Source of the DNA: Hyphomicrobiales bacterium
Lineage (GTDB): Bacteria > Pseudomonadota > Alphaproteobacteria > Rhizobiales > Rhizobiaceae
DNA length: 64,000 nucleotides
NCBI GenBank assembly: GCA_900468805.1
Contig: UEIF01000029.1
Span: forward strand, 1-64,000
Direction of reading: 5' to 3'
Shown one piece after another: positions 18,797-26,788 of this stretch (the first letter of the stretch is position 1; each line of letters starts with the position of its first letter). Both the position numbers and the translations under genes were made by a program. A model generated the notes under the pieces. The model worked only from the letters and a program-made list of their open reading frames with translations, ran no database searches and was not told the origin of the DNA.

Positions 18797-19651
18797 TCAA
18801 AGCTTGTCCAAGACGTTTCTGAGGTAGGCAAGGCCGAGGCGTTCGCCCTCTTTTCGTGCATCGAGATCCTTGCCCGGCCATCCGTAGGCGGCGTCCTCGT
18901 GCTCGATCGACAGGCTGCCGTCGAAGCCGTTGGTGCGAGCCTGGCGCAGGAAGCGTGGCCAGTCGAGCAGGCCTTTGCCCGGCAGTTTGTACTGCCACCA
19001 GCCTTTGCCGTGATAGCCGACTGCCTGCTGTGCGGCCGTATCGATTGCAGTATCCTTGGCGTGGAGGATGGCGATGCGATCCTTGACCGCGTCCATTGCG
19101 GCATAGGGGTCGACGCCGATGCGGATGAGGTGTGAAGGATCGAACTCGAGACCGAAGCGTCGGTCGGGTATCCGTTGGAAGAGCTCCTGCCAGCCCTTCG
19201 GCGTGGTTCCGATGAAGTTGTCCTTGGGGCCTGGCCAGTTTTCGATCGCGAAGACAAGACCGCTTGACGTCGTCCTGGCGATCAGCCGGTTGGCGAATTC
19301 GGCAAAATCATCGTAGTTGGCTTCGTCGTCGACATCCTCGTCGCGTCCGGGAAAGATCACGAAGATCGGCACGCCTGCTTCGCCGATCGCCTGGGCAAAT
19401 TCCTCCGTACGGGCGCGAAGCTCGCCGCGCTTGCCGGTGTTCGCATCGAGTTGGTTGCCGAAATAGGTGATCGAGGAGACGAAGAGATTATGGTCGCGAG
19501 CAAGTGCCACGGCGGCCCGCACCCTCTCCGGCGTCTTGATATGGCCGCCGACATCGATTTCGATCGCATCGAAACCGGCAGAAGCTGCGAAATCCACCAC
19601 TTCCTCAAGCGGCCGGTCGTTGAATGTCGACGTGTAAAAACCAATCCTCAT
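18797..19651 (-). CDS. Sugar phosphate isomerase/epimerase (xylose-isomerase-like TIM barrel)
   Basis: This 284-residue protein starts MRIGFYTSTFNDRPLEEVVDFAASAGFDAIEI, the usual opening of the AP-endonuclease-2/xylose-isomerase-like barrel. Likely metal ligands are E in FAIENWP, D in GLEFDPSHLIRIG, H in ILHAKD and E in LSIEHED. The ATG at 19651 follows GGAGG by six bases; a TTG lies one codon earlier. Its place in the mannoside operon suggests interconversion of an imported or oxidised sugar, for example a ketose/aldose or 3-keto-sugar step with the Gfo/Idh enzyme. The substrate is unknown. Confidence 0.85.
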   Translation of the reverse strand: MRIGFYTSTFNDRPLEEVVDFAASAGFDAIEIDVGGHIKTPERVRAAVALARDHNLFVSSITYFGNQLDANTGKRGELRARTEEFAQAIGEAGVPIFVIFPGRDEDVDDEANYDDFAEFANRLIARTTSSGLVFAIENWPGPKDNFIGTTPKGWQELFQRIPDRRFGLEFDPSHLIRIGVDPYAAMDAVKDRIAILHAKDTAIDTAAQQAVGYHGKGWWQYKLPGKGLLDWPRFLRQARTNGFDGSLSIEHEDAAYGWPGKDLDARKEGERLGLAYLRNVLDKL

Positions 19652-19682
19652 CAAAATCCTCCGAGCGGCCTTGCCGGCTGTT

Positions 19683-20921
19683 TCAATTGTTCAGGCGATC
19701 CATGAATTTGAGGGGCGAACGGGTGCGTTGCACTGCGTCGGCAGATGCCAGCATCAGGGCTGCCCCCATCGGCATCGCTGCCGCACCGAGCGCCGAAGCA
19801 TCCTCGCCGATCGAGGCACGATGCAGTGAGGGCAACGTGGTGTCTCCGGCCGTCAGATGTTCGTGAACGTAACGCAGCAACTCGTCGATCATGCGGATCG
19901 GCAGTCGGCCGCCGATGATGATGGCGTCGGGATCGACGATCATGCCGATATGCTTGACCGCAACTGCAAGATGCGCGCTCATTTCCTTCAGCCACGTCGA
20001 CACCAGAGCTTTGCCGCGTGCATCAAGTGCCAGGAGGTCGTGAGGCAGGCTTGCATGGACGCCGTGCTCGCCAAGAAACTTGTAGAGGAAAAACATCGTC
20101 ACCATCTCGCCGAGAAGATCGACTTTCGGCGCTTCCTTGTCCCGATCATCGGCAATCGGCAGCCAGCCGATTTCGCCGCTCAGCGCCATGGCGCCACGAT
20201 GGCCGTTGCCATCGAGCACAAGGCCTCCGCCCAGGCAGGCATTGATGGCGATATAAAAGAAGCTGCGGCTTTCCGCCCCGAGGCCGTAGTCGAGCTCTGC
20301 AAGCGCTGCGGCATTAGTCTCATTTTCGATGAAAACCGGATGCTGCGTCAGGCTTTCGAGTGCTGCGCGCACGTCGAATTCCATCCATTCCGAATAGTCG
20401 TCGGGCATGCCAAGGAAGGGGATCTCTCCGAGCCAGTCCGGCATGGCAAGACCGATGCCGGCCAGATGCGCGTCGTCGATCAGGCGGCTTCGCTGGAAAT
20501 GCGATATCGCGTCAGCCGTTAGCTGCATGAATTCGGCCGGGCGCACATAGCGTTTTTCGTGGTGCACGCGGGCGCGTACGTTGCCGACGGCATCGACGGC
20601 GACAATCGTCAGGTGATCGCGATCGATGTTTATGCCGATCGCGAAGAAGGCGTCGGGATTGATCTCGAGCTCGATTGCCGGTTGGCCCCGTAGTCCATGC
20701 CGACGGCGGGCTTCGATGATCAGGCCCTCGTCGAGCAGGCGATCAACGATCCGGGCGATCGCCGGTTTCGTAAAACCGGTCTGTCGGGCGATCTCGGCGC
20801 GCGAAATTGGTGCCTGCCGATGGATGCAACGCAGCACGACGGCTCTGTTGTGCTCGCCCGCGTCCTCGACATTGGCCCCCGTCAGGTCGGGAGACAGCCT
20901 GGCGCCGGTCGTTTGGTTCAT
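19683..20921 (-). CDS. ROK-family transcriptional regulator without the zinc motif
   Basis: This 412-residue protein has an N-terminal helix-turn-helix (APISRAEIARQTGFTKPAIARIVDRLLDEG) and a ROK fold (FFAIGINIDRDHLTIVAVD, IENETNAAALAE, LSGEIGWLP, DAIIIGGRLP). The CxCGxxGC zinc motif is absent; the matching stretch reads KVDLLGEMVTMFFL. That is common in ROK repressors that have lost kinase-like function. The ATG at 20921 has AGAGGA nine bases upstream and is preferred to the GTG at 20945. It sits inside the importer operon, so it would be made together with the transporter it controls. Confidence 0.87.
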   Translation of the reverse strand: MNQTTGARLSPDLTGANVEDAGEHNRAVVLRCIHRQAPISRAEIARQTGFTKPAIARIVDRLLDEGLIIEARRRHGLRGQPAIELEINPDAFFAIGINIDRDHLTIVAVDAVGNVRARVHHEKRYVRPAEFMQLTADAISHFQRSRLIDDAHLAGIGLAMPDWLGEIPFLGMPDDYSEWMEFDVRAALESLTQHPVFIENETNAAALAELDYGLGAESRSFFYIAINACLGGGLVLDGNGHRGAMALSGEIGWLPIADDRDKEAPKVDLLGEMVTMFFLYKFLGEHGVHASLPHDLLALDARGKALVSTWLKEMSAHLAVAVKHIGMIVDPDAIIIGGRLPIRMIDELLRYVHEHLTAGDTTLPSLHRASIGEDASALGAAAMPMGAALMLASADAVQRTRSPLKFMDRLNN

Positions 20922-20962
20922 GGGTCGAAATCCTCTGTCAGCCACGGATACGCAAACCGGTC

Positions 20963-21805
20963 TTACCCCTTCACCGCGCCGCTGGTCATGGCGCCGAGGA
21001 TCAGCCGCTGGAGCGACAGGAACGCCACGATCGCCGGCACGACGGAGATCAGGCAGGCGGCCGCGAGCAGCTGGATGGACGAGTCGGTCTGCATGCCACG
21101 GAAGTTAAAGATCCCGACGCCGATCGGCATCAGATTGTTTTGCGTGAGCAGAAGAAAAGGCACGAGGAATTGCGACCACCCCGCAATTACGGTGATGATG
21201 AAGACGGAAGCGATGCCAGGCGCCGAAAGTGGCAAGACGATCCGACAAAACACCGAAAACCGGTTGCATCCGTCGATCATTGCCGCCTCGTCGAGACTGC
21301 GCGGAATGCTGTCTACTGTGCTTTTCAACAGCCACGTCGCGAGCGGTACGCCGAGAGCGATGTAGACCATCGTGACCGCAAAATGCGTGTCGAGCAGGCC
21401 GAGACGGTTCATATAGCGGTAGAGCGGCACCATGATGACCAACGGTGAGATCATCTGGAACAGAAGAAGCCCCATCATCGACAGGCCCTTGCCCCTGAAT
21501 TGGAAGCGGGAAAATGCGTAAGCTGCGGGCAAGGCGACGATCAGGACGCCGAAACCGCTGAAGGCTGCGAGCTTCAAGCCGTTCCACAGATAGATCGGGA
21601 AGTAGCTGTTGTTGAGGACGGTAACGAAATTGTCGATGGTCGGATTGTGCGGGATGTAGCGCGCTACGCCGCGATAGATTTCGCGTCTGTCACGCAAGGC
21701 CATCGACAGGAGATAGGAGAGGGGACCGGCGAAGAAGACGAACATCGCCAGCATGAAGAGGTAGCTCAGGAAGTCGCCGAAGCGTGTGCCGGTGCGCCTG
21801 CTCAT
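20963..21805 (-). CDS. Sugar ABC transporter permease (MalG type)
   Basis: This 280-residue permease has six spans, the EAA loop SLDEAAMIDGCNRFSVFCRIVLPL and the ending LGAMTSGAVKG. Its ATG overlaps the stop of the preceding permease by four bases. It forms the inner-membrane channel with that protein. Confidence 0.92.
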   Translation of the reverse strand: MSRRTGTRFGDFLSYLFMLAMFVFFAGPLSYLLSMALRDRREIYRGVARYIPHNPTIDNFVTVLNNSYFPIYLWNGLKLAAFSGFGVLIVALPAAYAFSRFQFRGKGLSMMGLLLFQMISPLVIMVPLYRYMNRLGLLDTHFAVTMVYIALGVPLATWLLKSTVDSIPRSLDEAAMIDGCNRFSVFCRIVLPLSAPGIASVFIITVIAGWSQFLVPFLLLTQNNLMPIGVGIFNFRGMQTDSSIQLLAAACLISVVPAIVAFLSLQRLILGAMTSGAVKG

Positions 21806-22731
21806 TGCTCTTCCTCCTTCGGCAGGAACGATGCGTAAACAAAGGCAAGTCCGAGGCTGATTATCAGCATCAGTACGGAGAGCACACTCCCGCCGGAAAG
21901 GTCGTAATTGCGGAAGACAATATTGAACACATAGAGCGAGATGACCTCGGTGGCGCGCCCGGGTCCGCCGCCCGTCAGCGTGATGATCGCGTCGAAGGTG
22001 TTGAGCGTCATGATGGTTATGAGGATCATGTTGACGAGCATGGCCGCGCGCAACTGGGGAAGGGTGATGAAGAGGAATTGTTGTGAGCCCGTTGCGCCGT
22101 CGACATCGGCCGCTTCATAGAGCGAGGGGTCGATCGCTTTGAGGGCGGCGTACATGACGACCATCGAGAAGGCCGTGCCGCGCCAGATATTTGAGATCAG
22201 CGCCGACCATGGGGCGATCGCGGGATCGGAAAGCCACGCGACAACAGGCAGGTGCATGAGCCGCAAGATGCTGTTCAGCGCGCCATAGGGGGCTTCGGAA
22301 AACAGCATCTGCCAGATGATGCCGCCCGCAATGCCTGGCACGACCCAGGCGATGAGTGCGGTGGTGCGCAGGATGGTCGTGCCGAACAGGCCGCGCTTTT
22401 CGCCTCTGATGACGACGACGGCAACGGCAAGACCCAGTATCTGCTGGCCGATGACGCTGCCGCCGACGAAGATCAGGGTTGCCCACATGATGTCGGGCAG
22501 CTGTGGCGAAGTCAGCGCGTTCGTAATCGTGCCAAGCGTATAGACCGGATTGTCACCGATCAGCGTTGCGTTGGTGAACGACAGACGGAACACGTCGATG
22601 ACAGGGTAGAGATAGAAGATGCCGATGACGATGATCACGGGCATGATCCAGGGCAATGGTGCCCCGGCAAAACGGCGCATGAACGATCTGCTGTGAGGCG
22701 GGCTGGCAACCTCGATGGCAATGGGGCTCAT
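21802..22731 (-). CDS. Sugar ABC transporter permease (MalF type)
   Basis: This 309-residue permease has six spans and the EAA loop LYEAADVDGATGSQQFLFITLPQL. The N-terminal tail (about 25 residues) is cytoplasmic. It follows the binding-protein gene after a 68-base gap that holds a strong hairpin. Confidence 0.92.
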   Translation of the reverse strand: MSPIAIEVASPPHSRSFMRRFAGAPLPWIMPVIIVIGIFYLYPVIDVFRLSFTNATLIGDNPVYTLGTITNALTSPQLPDIMWATLIFVGGSVIGQQILGLAVAVVVIRGEKRGLFGTTILRTTALIAWVVPGIAGGIIWQMLFSEAPYGALNSILRLMHLPVVAWLSDPAIAPWSALISNIWRGTAFSMVVMYAALKAIDPSLYEAADVDGATGSQQFLFITLPQLRAAMLVNMILITIMTLNTFDAIITLTGGGPGRATEVISLYVFNIVFRNYDLSGGSVLSVLMLIISLGLAFVYASFLPKEEEQ

Positions 22732-22761
22732 TGGGCTTCTCTGTCCGGGTTTGACACGACC

Positions 22762-22786
22762 GGCGACGCCCGTCAGGGGCGTCGCC
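22762..22786 (-). terminator. Intercistronic hairpin after the binding-protein gene
   Basis: A 10-base perfect stem (22762-22771 with 22777-22786) closes a 5-base loop just after the binding-protein stop. There is no T run. It parallels the palindrome at 7523-7548 and probably stabilises the upstream message or lowers read-through into the permeases. Confidence 0.6.
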
Positions 22787-22799
22787 GCGATCTCAATCG

Positions 22800-24098
22800 T
22801 TAGAGACGCTTGTAAGCCTCCATCGTCGCGTTGAACGCGGCGTCCAGAGCCTCATCCGGCTTCTTGGTCCCGGAGAGCACGTCGCCCATCATGATCTGGA
22901 TCTGGTTGGAGATTTCCGGATAGATCGGGGCGCCTGGACGGGCCTGACCGTTGACGAGAGCCCCGGCAAAAGTCTTGTTGGCTTCGGTCGCGAAGACATC
23001 ATATTTGTCGAAGAGCGACTTGCGCGTCGGCAGCTGCTGCTGCAGCGCGTTTGCCGGTCCCATATAGACTTCGCGGGCAAGGTTGGCGCACATCTCCACC
23101 TTGTCCTTGTCCTTGCTGAACGAGGCGATCGTCCATCCGCCGGTACCCGTGGAGCGCTGATCGGCGGTCGGGCCGGGGATCGGCGAGAAGGTCCAGTTCT
23201 TGAACTCTTCCTCGTCGAGCGTGACCTTCAGCTGGGCATATTGCCAGTTGCCGCCGATGAAGAGCGCGGTGGTTCCGGCCGCCGCGGCGGCGTTCAGGTC
23301 GTCATAGTTGCCGATGGTTGTCACGCGCTTCGGCGCTGCACCGGAATCGACGAGGTCCTTGTAGTAGTTCAGGGCTTTGAGGAATTTCTCCTTGTTTTCG
23401 CCCTCACCGAAGACCGGCTTGCCGGAATCGTCGACGAGCTTGCCGCCGAGCGCCCAGTAGTTCGCCAGCCAGTCGAAGGTGGACCCCTCGTAGCGGCCGG
23501 CGTTGAAGAGGATACCTTCCATGCCCTGCTCGACGGAGGAAAGCCCGGCCTTCTTCAGGTCATCCCAGGTCTGCGGTGCATCGGCAACGATGGATTTGTT
23601 GCGGTAGAGCACGCGAAGGTCGGTATCCCACCACCACGCACGGACCGTCTGATCCTTGTCGGTAATGCCGCTGCGGATGAAGGGGAACAGGTCGGCGACC
23701 TCTTCCTTGGAGAAGTAAGGCGTGAAGTCGGCGAGCACATGGTTGACCATGAACTGCGAGAGCACGAAGGAATCGACTGCGGCGCAATCCGGAGCATTGC
23801 CGGCCTTGGCCTGCTCCAGCATCTTGGCCTGTTCGGTGCCAATGTCGGCCGACATGAACTGCATTTGCAGTTTCCAGTCGGGATGCTTCTTGATGAAATC
23901 GACGAAGAGTTTCTGATAGCCGTCGGCAATTGCCGGATCGGCGTTGTTGGGACTGTCGTTCGTGAGCCGGACGACCAGGGTTTTCGGCGCATCGGCAGCG
24001 CCGATCCTGTCCTTTGTCGCGAGCTCCTGGGCAAATACCGTAGGCACTGAAAATAACATTGTGCTCAGCGCTAATGCGCTGATGAACGCTCTCTTCAT
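22800..24098 (-). CDS. Sugar ABC transporter substrate-binding protein (family 1)
   Basis: This 432-residue exported protein has a Sec signal peptide (MKRAFISALALSTMLFSVPTVFAQE). The mature two-lobe protein has aromatic clusters (VRAWWWDTDLRVLYRN, STFDWLANYWALGG, NWQYAQL) usual for oligosaccharide binding. The ATG at 24098 has GGAGGAG eight bases upstream; an earlier in-frame codon at 24164 is rejected. It heads an operon of two permeases, a ROK regulator, an isomerase and an ATPase. The shared promoter with the GH38 gene points to a mannoside ligand. Confidence 0.9.
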   Translation of the reverse strand: MKRAFISALALSTMLFSVPTVFAQELATKDRIGAADAPKTLVVRLTNDSPNNADPAIADGYQKLFVDFIKKHPDWKLQMQFMSADIGTEQAKMLEQAKAGNAPDCAAVDSFVLSQFMVNHVLADFTPYFSKEEVADLFPFIRSGITDKDQTVRAWWWDTDLRVLYRNKSIVADAPQTWDDLKKAGLSSVEQGMEGILFNAGRYEGSTFDWLANYWALGGKLVDDSGKPVFGEGENKEKFLKALNYYKDLVDSGAAPKRVTTIGNYDDLNAAAAAGTTALFIGGNWQYAQLKVTLDEEEFKNWTFSPIPGPTADQRSTGTGGWTIASFSKDKDKVEMCANLAREVYMGPANALQQQLPTRKSLFDKYDVFATEANKTFAGALVNGQARPGAPIYPEISNQIQIMMGDVLSGTKKPDEALDAAFNATMEAYKRL

Positions 24099-24174
24099 GA
24101 TGGGTCTCCTCCCCATTTTAAACGGATACAGCCTGGTGGTCGGTTGACCTCTCCTCATTTCCATGCTGCATTAA

Positions 24175-24204
24175 TTAGATTAAGTTACTTTGATTTGATG
24201 TCAA
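24175..24204 (-). promoter_or_regulatory. Importer promoter with built-in operator, twin of the mannosidase promoter
   Basis: On the minus strand TTGACA (24204-24199) is followed by a 17-base spacer and AATCTA (24181-24176). The spacer contains AAGTAACTT, an odd palindrome. Aligned with the promoter at 26648-26677, 26 of 30 bases agree, including both hexamer positions and the spacer length. The element starts about 77 bases before the binding-protein ATG. A ROK protein (19683 or 25439) is the obvious binder, by inference. Confidence 0.6.
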
Positions 24205-24375
24205 GCCGCAGCTTGGGAGGATTAAGATGCCGGCGACATTCAATACCAGTTAGCGGACCGCAGCCGCATTTCCACATCAGAGAACTCCGAGCCGTTGCGG
24301 CCGTCCGCGATGGCGCAGGCAAGGTTTTGTCTCGGCTACGTGAGGTGGCTGACCCCGATATCTATGGAGGAGAAG

Positions 24376-25422
24376 ATGCGCTTACTCATTCTCGGCACTG
24401 GTGGAATGGCCAACCAGCACGCTGCAAATTTCAAGGCGATCGACGGCGTCAGCGTCGTGGGCGGCGTCGATGTCGTGCCCGAGCGGCTGGCGGCCTTTTG
24501 TTCGGAACACGGCATTTCCAACCATTTCAGCACTCTGGAGGAGGCCCTTGCCTGGGGCGAGTTCGATGCCGTTGCCAACGTCACGCCCGACCGCATCCAC
24601 CACCCGACAACGCTTCAAGCGATTGCGGCGGGCAAGCATGTGTTTTGCGAAAAACCGCTAGCGACCGACGCCATCAAGGCGATGGAAATGACCGATGCCA
24701 TCGAGAAAGCCGGCAAGGTCGGCATGGTCAACTTCACCTATCGCAATTCGCCCGCCTTGCAGACGGGCCGGCAGATGGTGCTTGCCGGTGAGATCGGCGA
24801 GGTCAGGCATGTCGAGGCATCGCATCTGCAGAGCTGGCTTGTCGGGCGCCATTGGGGCGACTGGAAGAGCGAGAGCAAATGGCTGTGGCGCCTCAGCAAG
24901 AAGCACGGGTCGAACGGCGCGCTCGGCGATATCGGCATCCATATTGTAGATTTCGCGTCCTACGGTTCGGGTCTCGACGTCGCCCACGTCTTCGCGCGGC
25001 TGAAAACCTTCAACAAGGCGCCGGACGACAGGATCGGCGAATATGATCTCGATGCGAATGACAGTTTTACCATGAACGTCGACTTCACGACCGGTGCAAT
25101 CGGCACCATCCAGGCGACCCGAACCGCTGCTGGTCAGATGGATCAGTTGCGTCTCAGGGTCTATGGCGAGACCGGTTCGATCGAGATGATCTACGATACC
25201 GGAAAGTCGACGCTTCGCGCCTGCCTCGGCGAAGATGTTCACACCGCAACATGGCGCGACATTCCCTTCGATCCGGTGGAGACAAATTACCAGCGGTTCG
25301 TGCAGGCCGTCCGGTCGGGTAGAACCCAGGAACCTTCGTTCCGTAGAGCGGCGAATATCCAGAAGGTGCTCGACAAGGCGCTAGCTTCGGATATCAGCCA
25401 CACGGACGAGGCACTTGCCTGA
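24376..25422 (+). CDS. Gfo/Idh/MocA-family oxidoreductase
   Basis: This 348-residue NAD(P)-dependent dehydrogenase has the nucleotide-binding start LLILGTGGMANQHAANF, the EKPLATDAIKAM motif with its catalytic lysine, and the C-terminal alpha/beta domain (GALGDIGIHIVDFASYGSG). The ATG at 24376 has GGAGGAG four bases upstream; an ATG at 24364 is possible. It is divergent from the importer operon and convergent with the second ROK gene. A role in oxidising an imported sugar is likely, but the sugar is not known. Confidence 0.9.
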   Translation: MRLLILGTGGMANQHAANFKAIDGVSVVGGVDVVPERLAAFCSEHGISNHFSTLEEALAWGEFDAVANVTPDRIHHPTTLQAIAAGKHVFCEKPLATDAIKAMEMTDAIEKAGKVGMVNFTYRNSPALQTGRQMVLAGEIGEVRHVEASHLQSWLVGRHWGDWKSESKWLWRLSKKHGSNGALGDIGIHIVDFASYGSGLDVAHVFARLKTFNKAPDDRIGEYDLDANDSFTMNVDFTTGAIGTIQATRTAAGQMDQLRLRVYGETGSIEMIYDTGKSTLRACLGEDVHTATWRDIPFDPVETNYQRFVQAVRSGRTQEPSFRRAANIQKVLDKALASDISHTDEALA

Positions 25423-25438
25423 TCCGACAAACCGGACG

Positions 25439-26575
25439 TCAGGCGGAAATCGGAGGCAGCAAGGCGTGGAGGAAAGGCAATAATGCCGCCCCCAGCGCCA
25501 CGCCGCCGCCGCTGAAGCTTGCCGGCTTCATCGGCGAAATCCACGGTGTCAGGAAGGGCCGTTTGGATGTGTCGCGGCGTTCGACGGAGAGCTGGTGGAT
25601 CAGTGCCTCGATAACGCTTCGTGGCAGATCGCTGCCAATCATGATGACGCCGGGAGCAATGAAGCCGGCCATCGCTATAATCGGGTCGAGCAGGTGGCTT
25701 GCGGCATCGCGGATCCACTGCGTCAACTGAGGGGAGGAGGGTTCCTCACCCGCAATAAGGCGCTCGAATTCGTCATCGCTGACCAGCGCACGCAGGGCAG
25801 CGAAGCCGACTACGGTGTTCAGGCGGACATTGTCGGGCCCGGTCAGCATCTCGCCGATACTGCCCGCGCGTCCATGCATGCCTGAATAAGGAATGCCGCG
25901 AACGAGGAAGCCGGCCTGTACATCATCGTCGATGATGATCATTGCCAGTCCGCCTTCGGGGGCAGGCGCGCCGATGGTGCGCTCGGCTAGCAGGCTTGCA
26001 GTGCACTCGTTCTCCACATGGCTACGGGCAAGCGTCGATGCTGCGTCGAGCTCATCGCTTTCCTCTGCGCTCCAGTCGTTTGCCCCGATCCCCAAGCCGA
26101 TAATCGGCAGGCCCGCATGTCTGCCGATGATGGCTTGGGTGGCGGAAAGGATTGAAGGGACTCTCGTCGTTGAGGTGAGGGGAAAGTATTCGCGATCATG
26201 AACTTGGCCGCTGAGATCGATAAGGACGGCTTCGCCCCGGTTACGGCGAACCCTGACACCGATCGAAAACGCACCATCCGGCCGCAGGGCGAATTCGGTA
26301 GCGGTTGCGCTATTGCCGGCGCCATTGCGACGGTGCGACGTCACCAATCCTCCATCACTGAGGCGGCGCAGAATGTTGGTAATTCCTGGCCCGGTGAGGC
26401 CGGAATGCTGGCTAAGTTCCATACGGGTCAACGGACCGTGCCGGCGGATCGCCTCCAGAATGACGCGGATATTTCTGTCGGCGATTTCCCCTGATCGCAG
26501 ACCAATTGTTTTTCCCCGCGAAACGGCCGTTTCTTCTGTCTGATGTCGCCGCGGCCCGGATCGAAGATACCGCAT
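25439..26575 (-). CDS. ROK-family transcriptional regulator, degenerate ROK domain
   Basis: This 378-residue protein has a helix-turn-helix (HGPLTRMELSQHSGLTGPGITNILRRLSDGGLV) and a ROK-like body, but DxGxT and CxCGxxGC motifs are missing. Sugar-phosphorylating activity is therefore not expected. The ATG at 26575 is chosen since the longer frame to 26662 runs through the mannosidase promoter. It is divergent from the GH38 alpha-mannosidase and probably controls it through the site at 26661-26677. Confidence 0.85.
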   Translation of the reverse strand: MRYLRSGPRRHQTEETAVSRGKTIGLRSGEIADRNIRVILEAIRRHGPLTRMELSQHSGLTGPGITNILRRLSDGGLVTSHRRNGAGNSATATEFALRPDGAFSIGVRVRRNRGEAVLIDLSGQVHDREYFPLTSTTRVPSILSATQAIIGRHAGLPIIGLGIGANDWSAEESDELDAASTLARSHVENECTASLLAERTIGAPAPEGGLAMIIIDDDVQAGFLVRGIPYSGMHGRAGSIGEMLTGPDNVRLNTVVGFAALRALVSDDEFERLIAGEEPSSPQLTQWIRDAASHLLDPIIAMAGFIAPGVIMIGSDLPRSVIEALIHQLSVERRDTSKRPFLTPWISPMKPASFSGGGVALGAALLPFLHALLPPISA

Positions 26576-26647
26576 AACCGTCTTCCCTAAGCACCTGAAT
26601 GCTTCTGTATCACACGCAAAACCCTCGCAACTTATTTTCTTGTGCGC

Positions 26648-26677
26648 TTGACGTGAAAACAAAGTTACTTAATCTAA
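26648..26677 (+). promoter_or_regulatory. Alpha-mannosidase promoter with built-in operator
   Basis: TTGACG (26648-26653), a 17-base spacer and AATCTA (26671-26676) match the importer promoter at 24175-24204 in 26 of 30 positions. The shared core AAAGTTACTTAATCTAA spans spacer and -10 element, where a bound repressor would block RNA polymerase. It lies 112 bases before the mannosidase ATG and 86 before the divergent ROK gene. Confidence 0.6.
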
Positions 26678-26788
26678 GGCTAGCCACGCGCCTCGGTTGG
26701 AGGAGACGGGATGCGGTGCTTGCGGCCTGTTTGGCGCGACATGTTTTCTCCCCGCTCGTCAGTTGCCGATATTTCCATAGGACCCGCC

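Noticed and set aside
24190..24204. Possible fourth anaerobox near the importer promoter
   Set aside because: The half sites TTGAT and GTCAA are five bases apart, not four, and the sequence is better explained as the -35 region of the mannoside-importer promoter.
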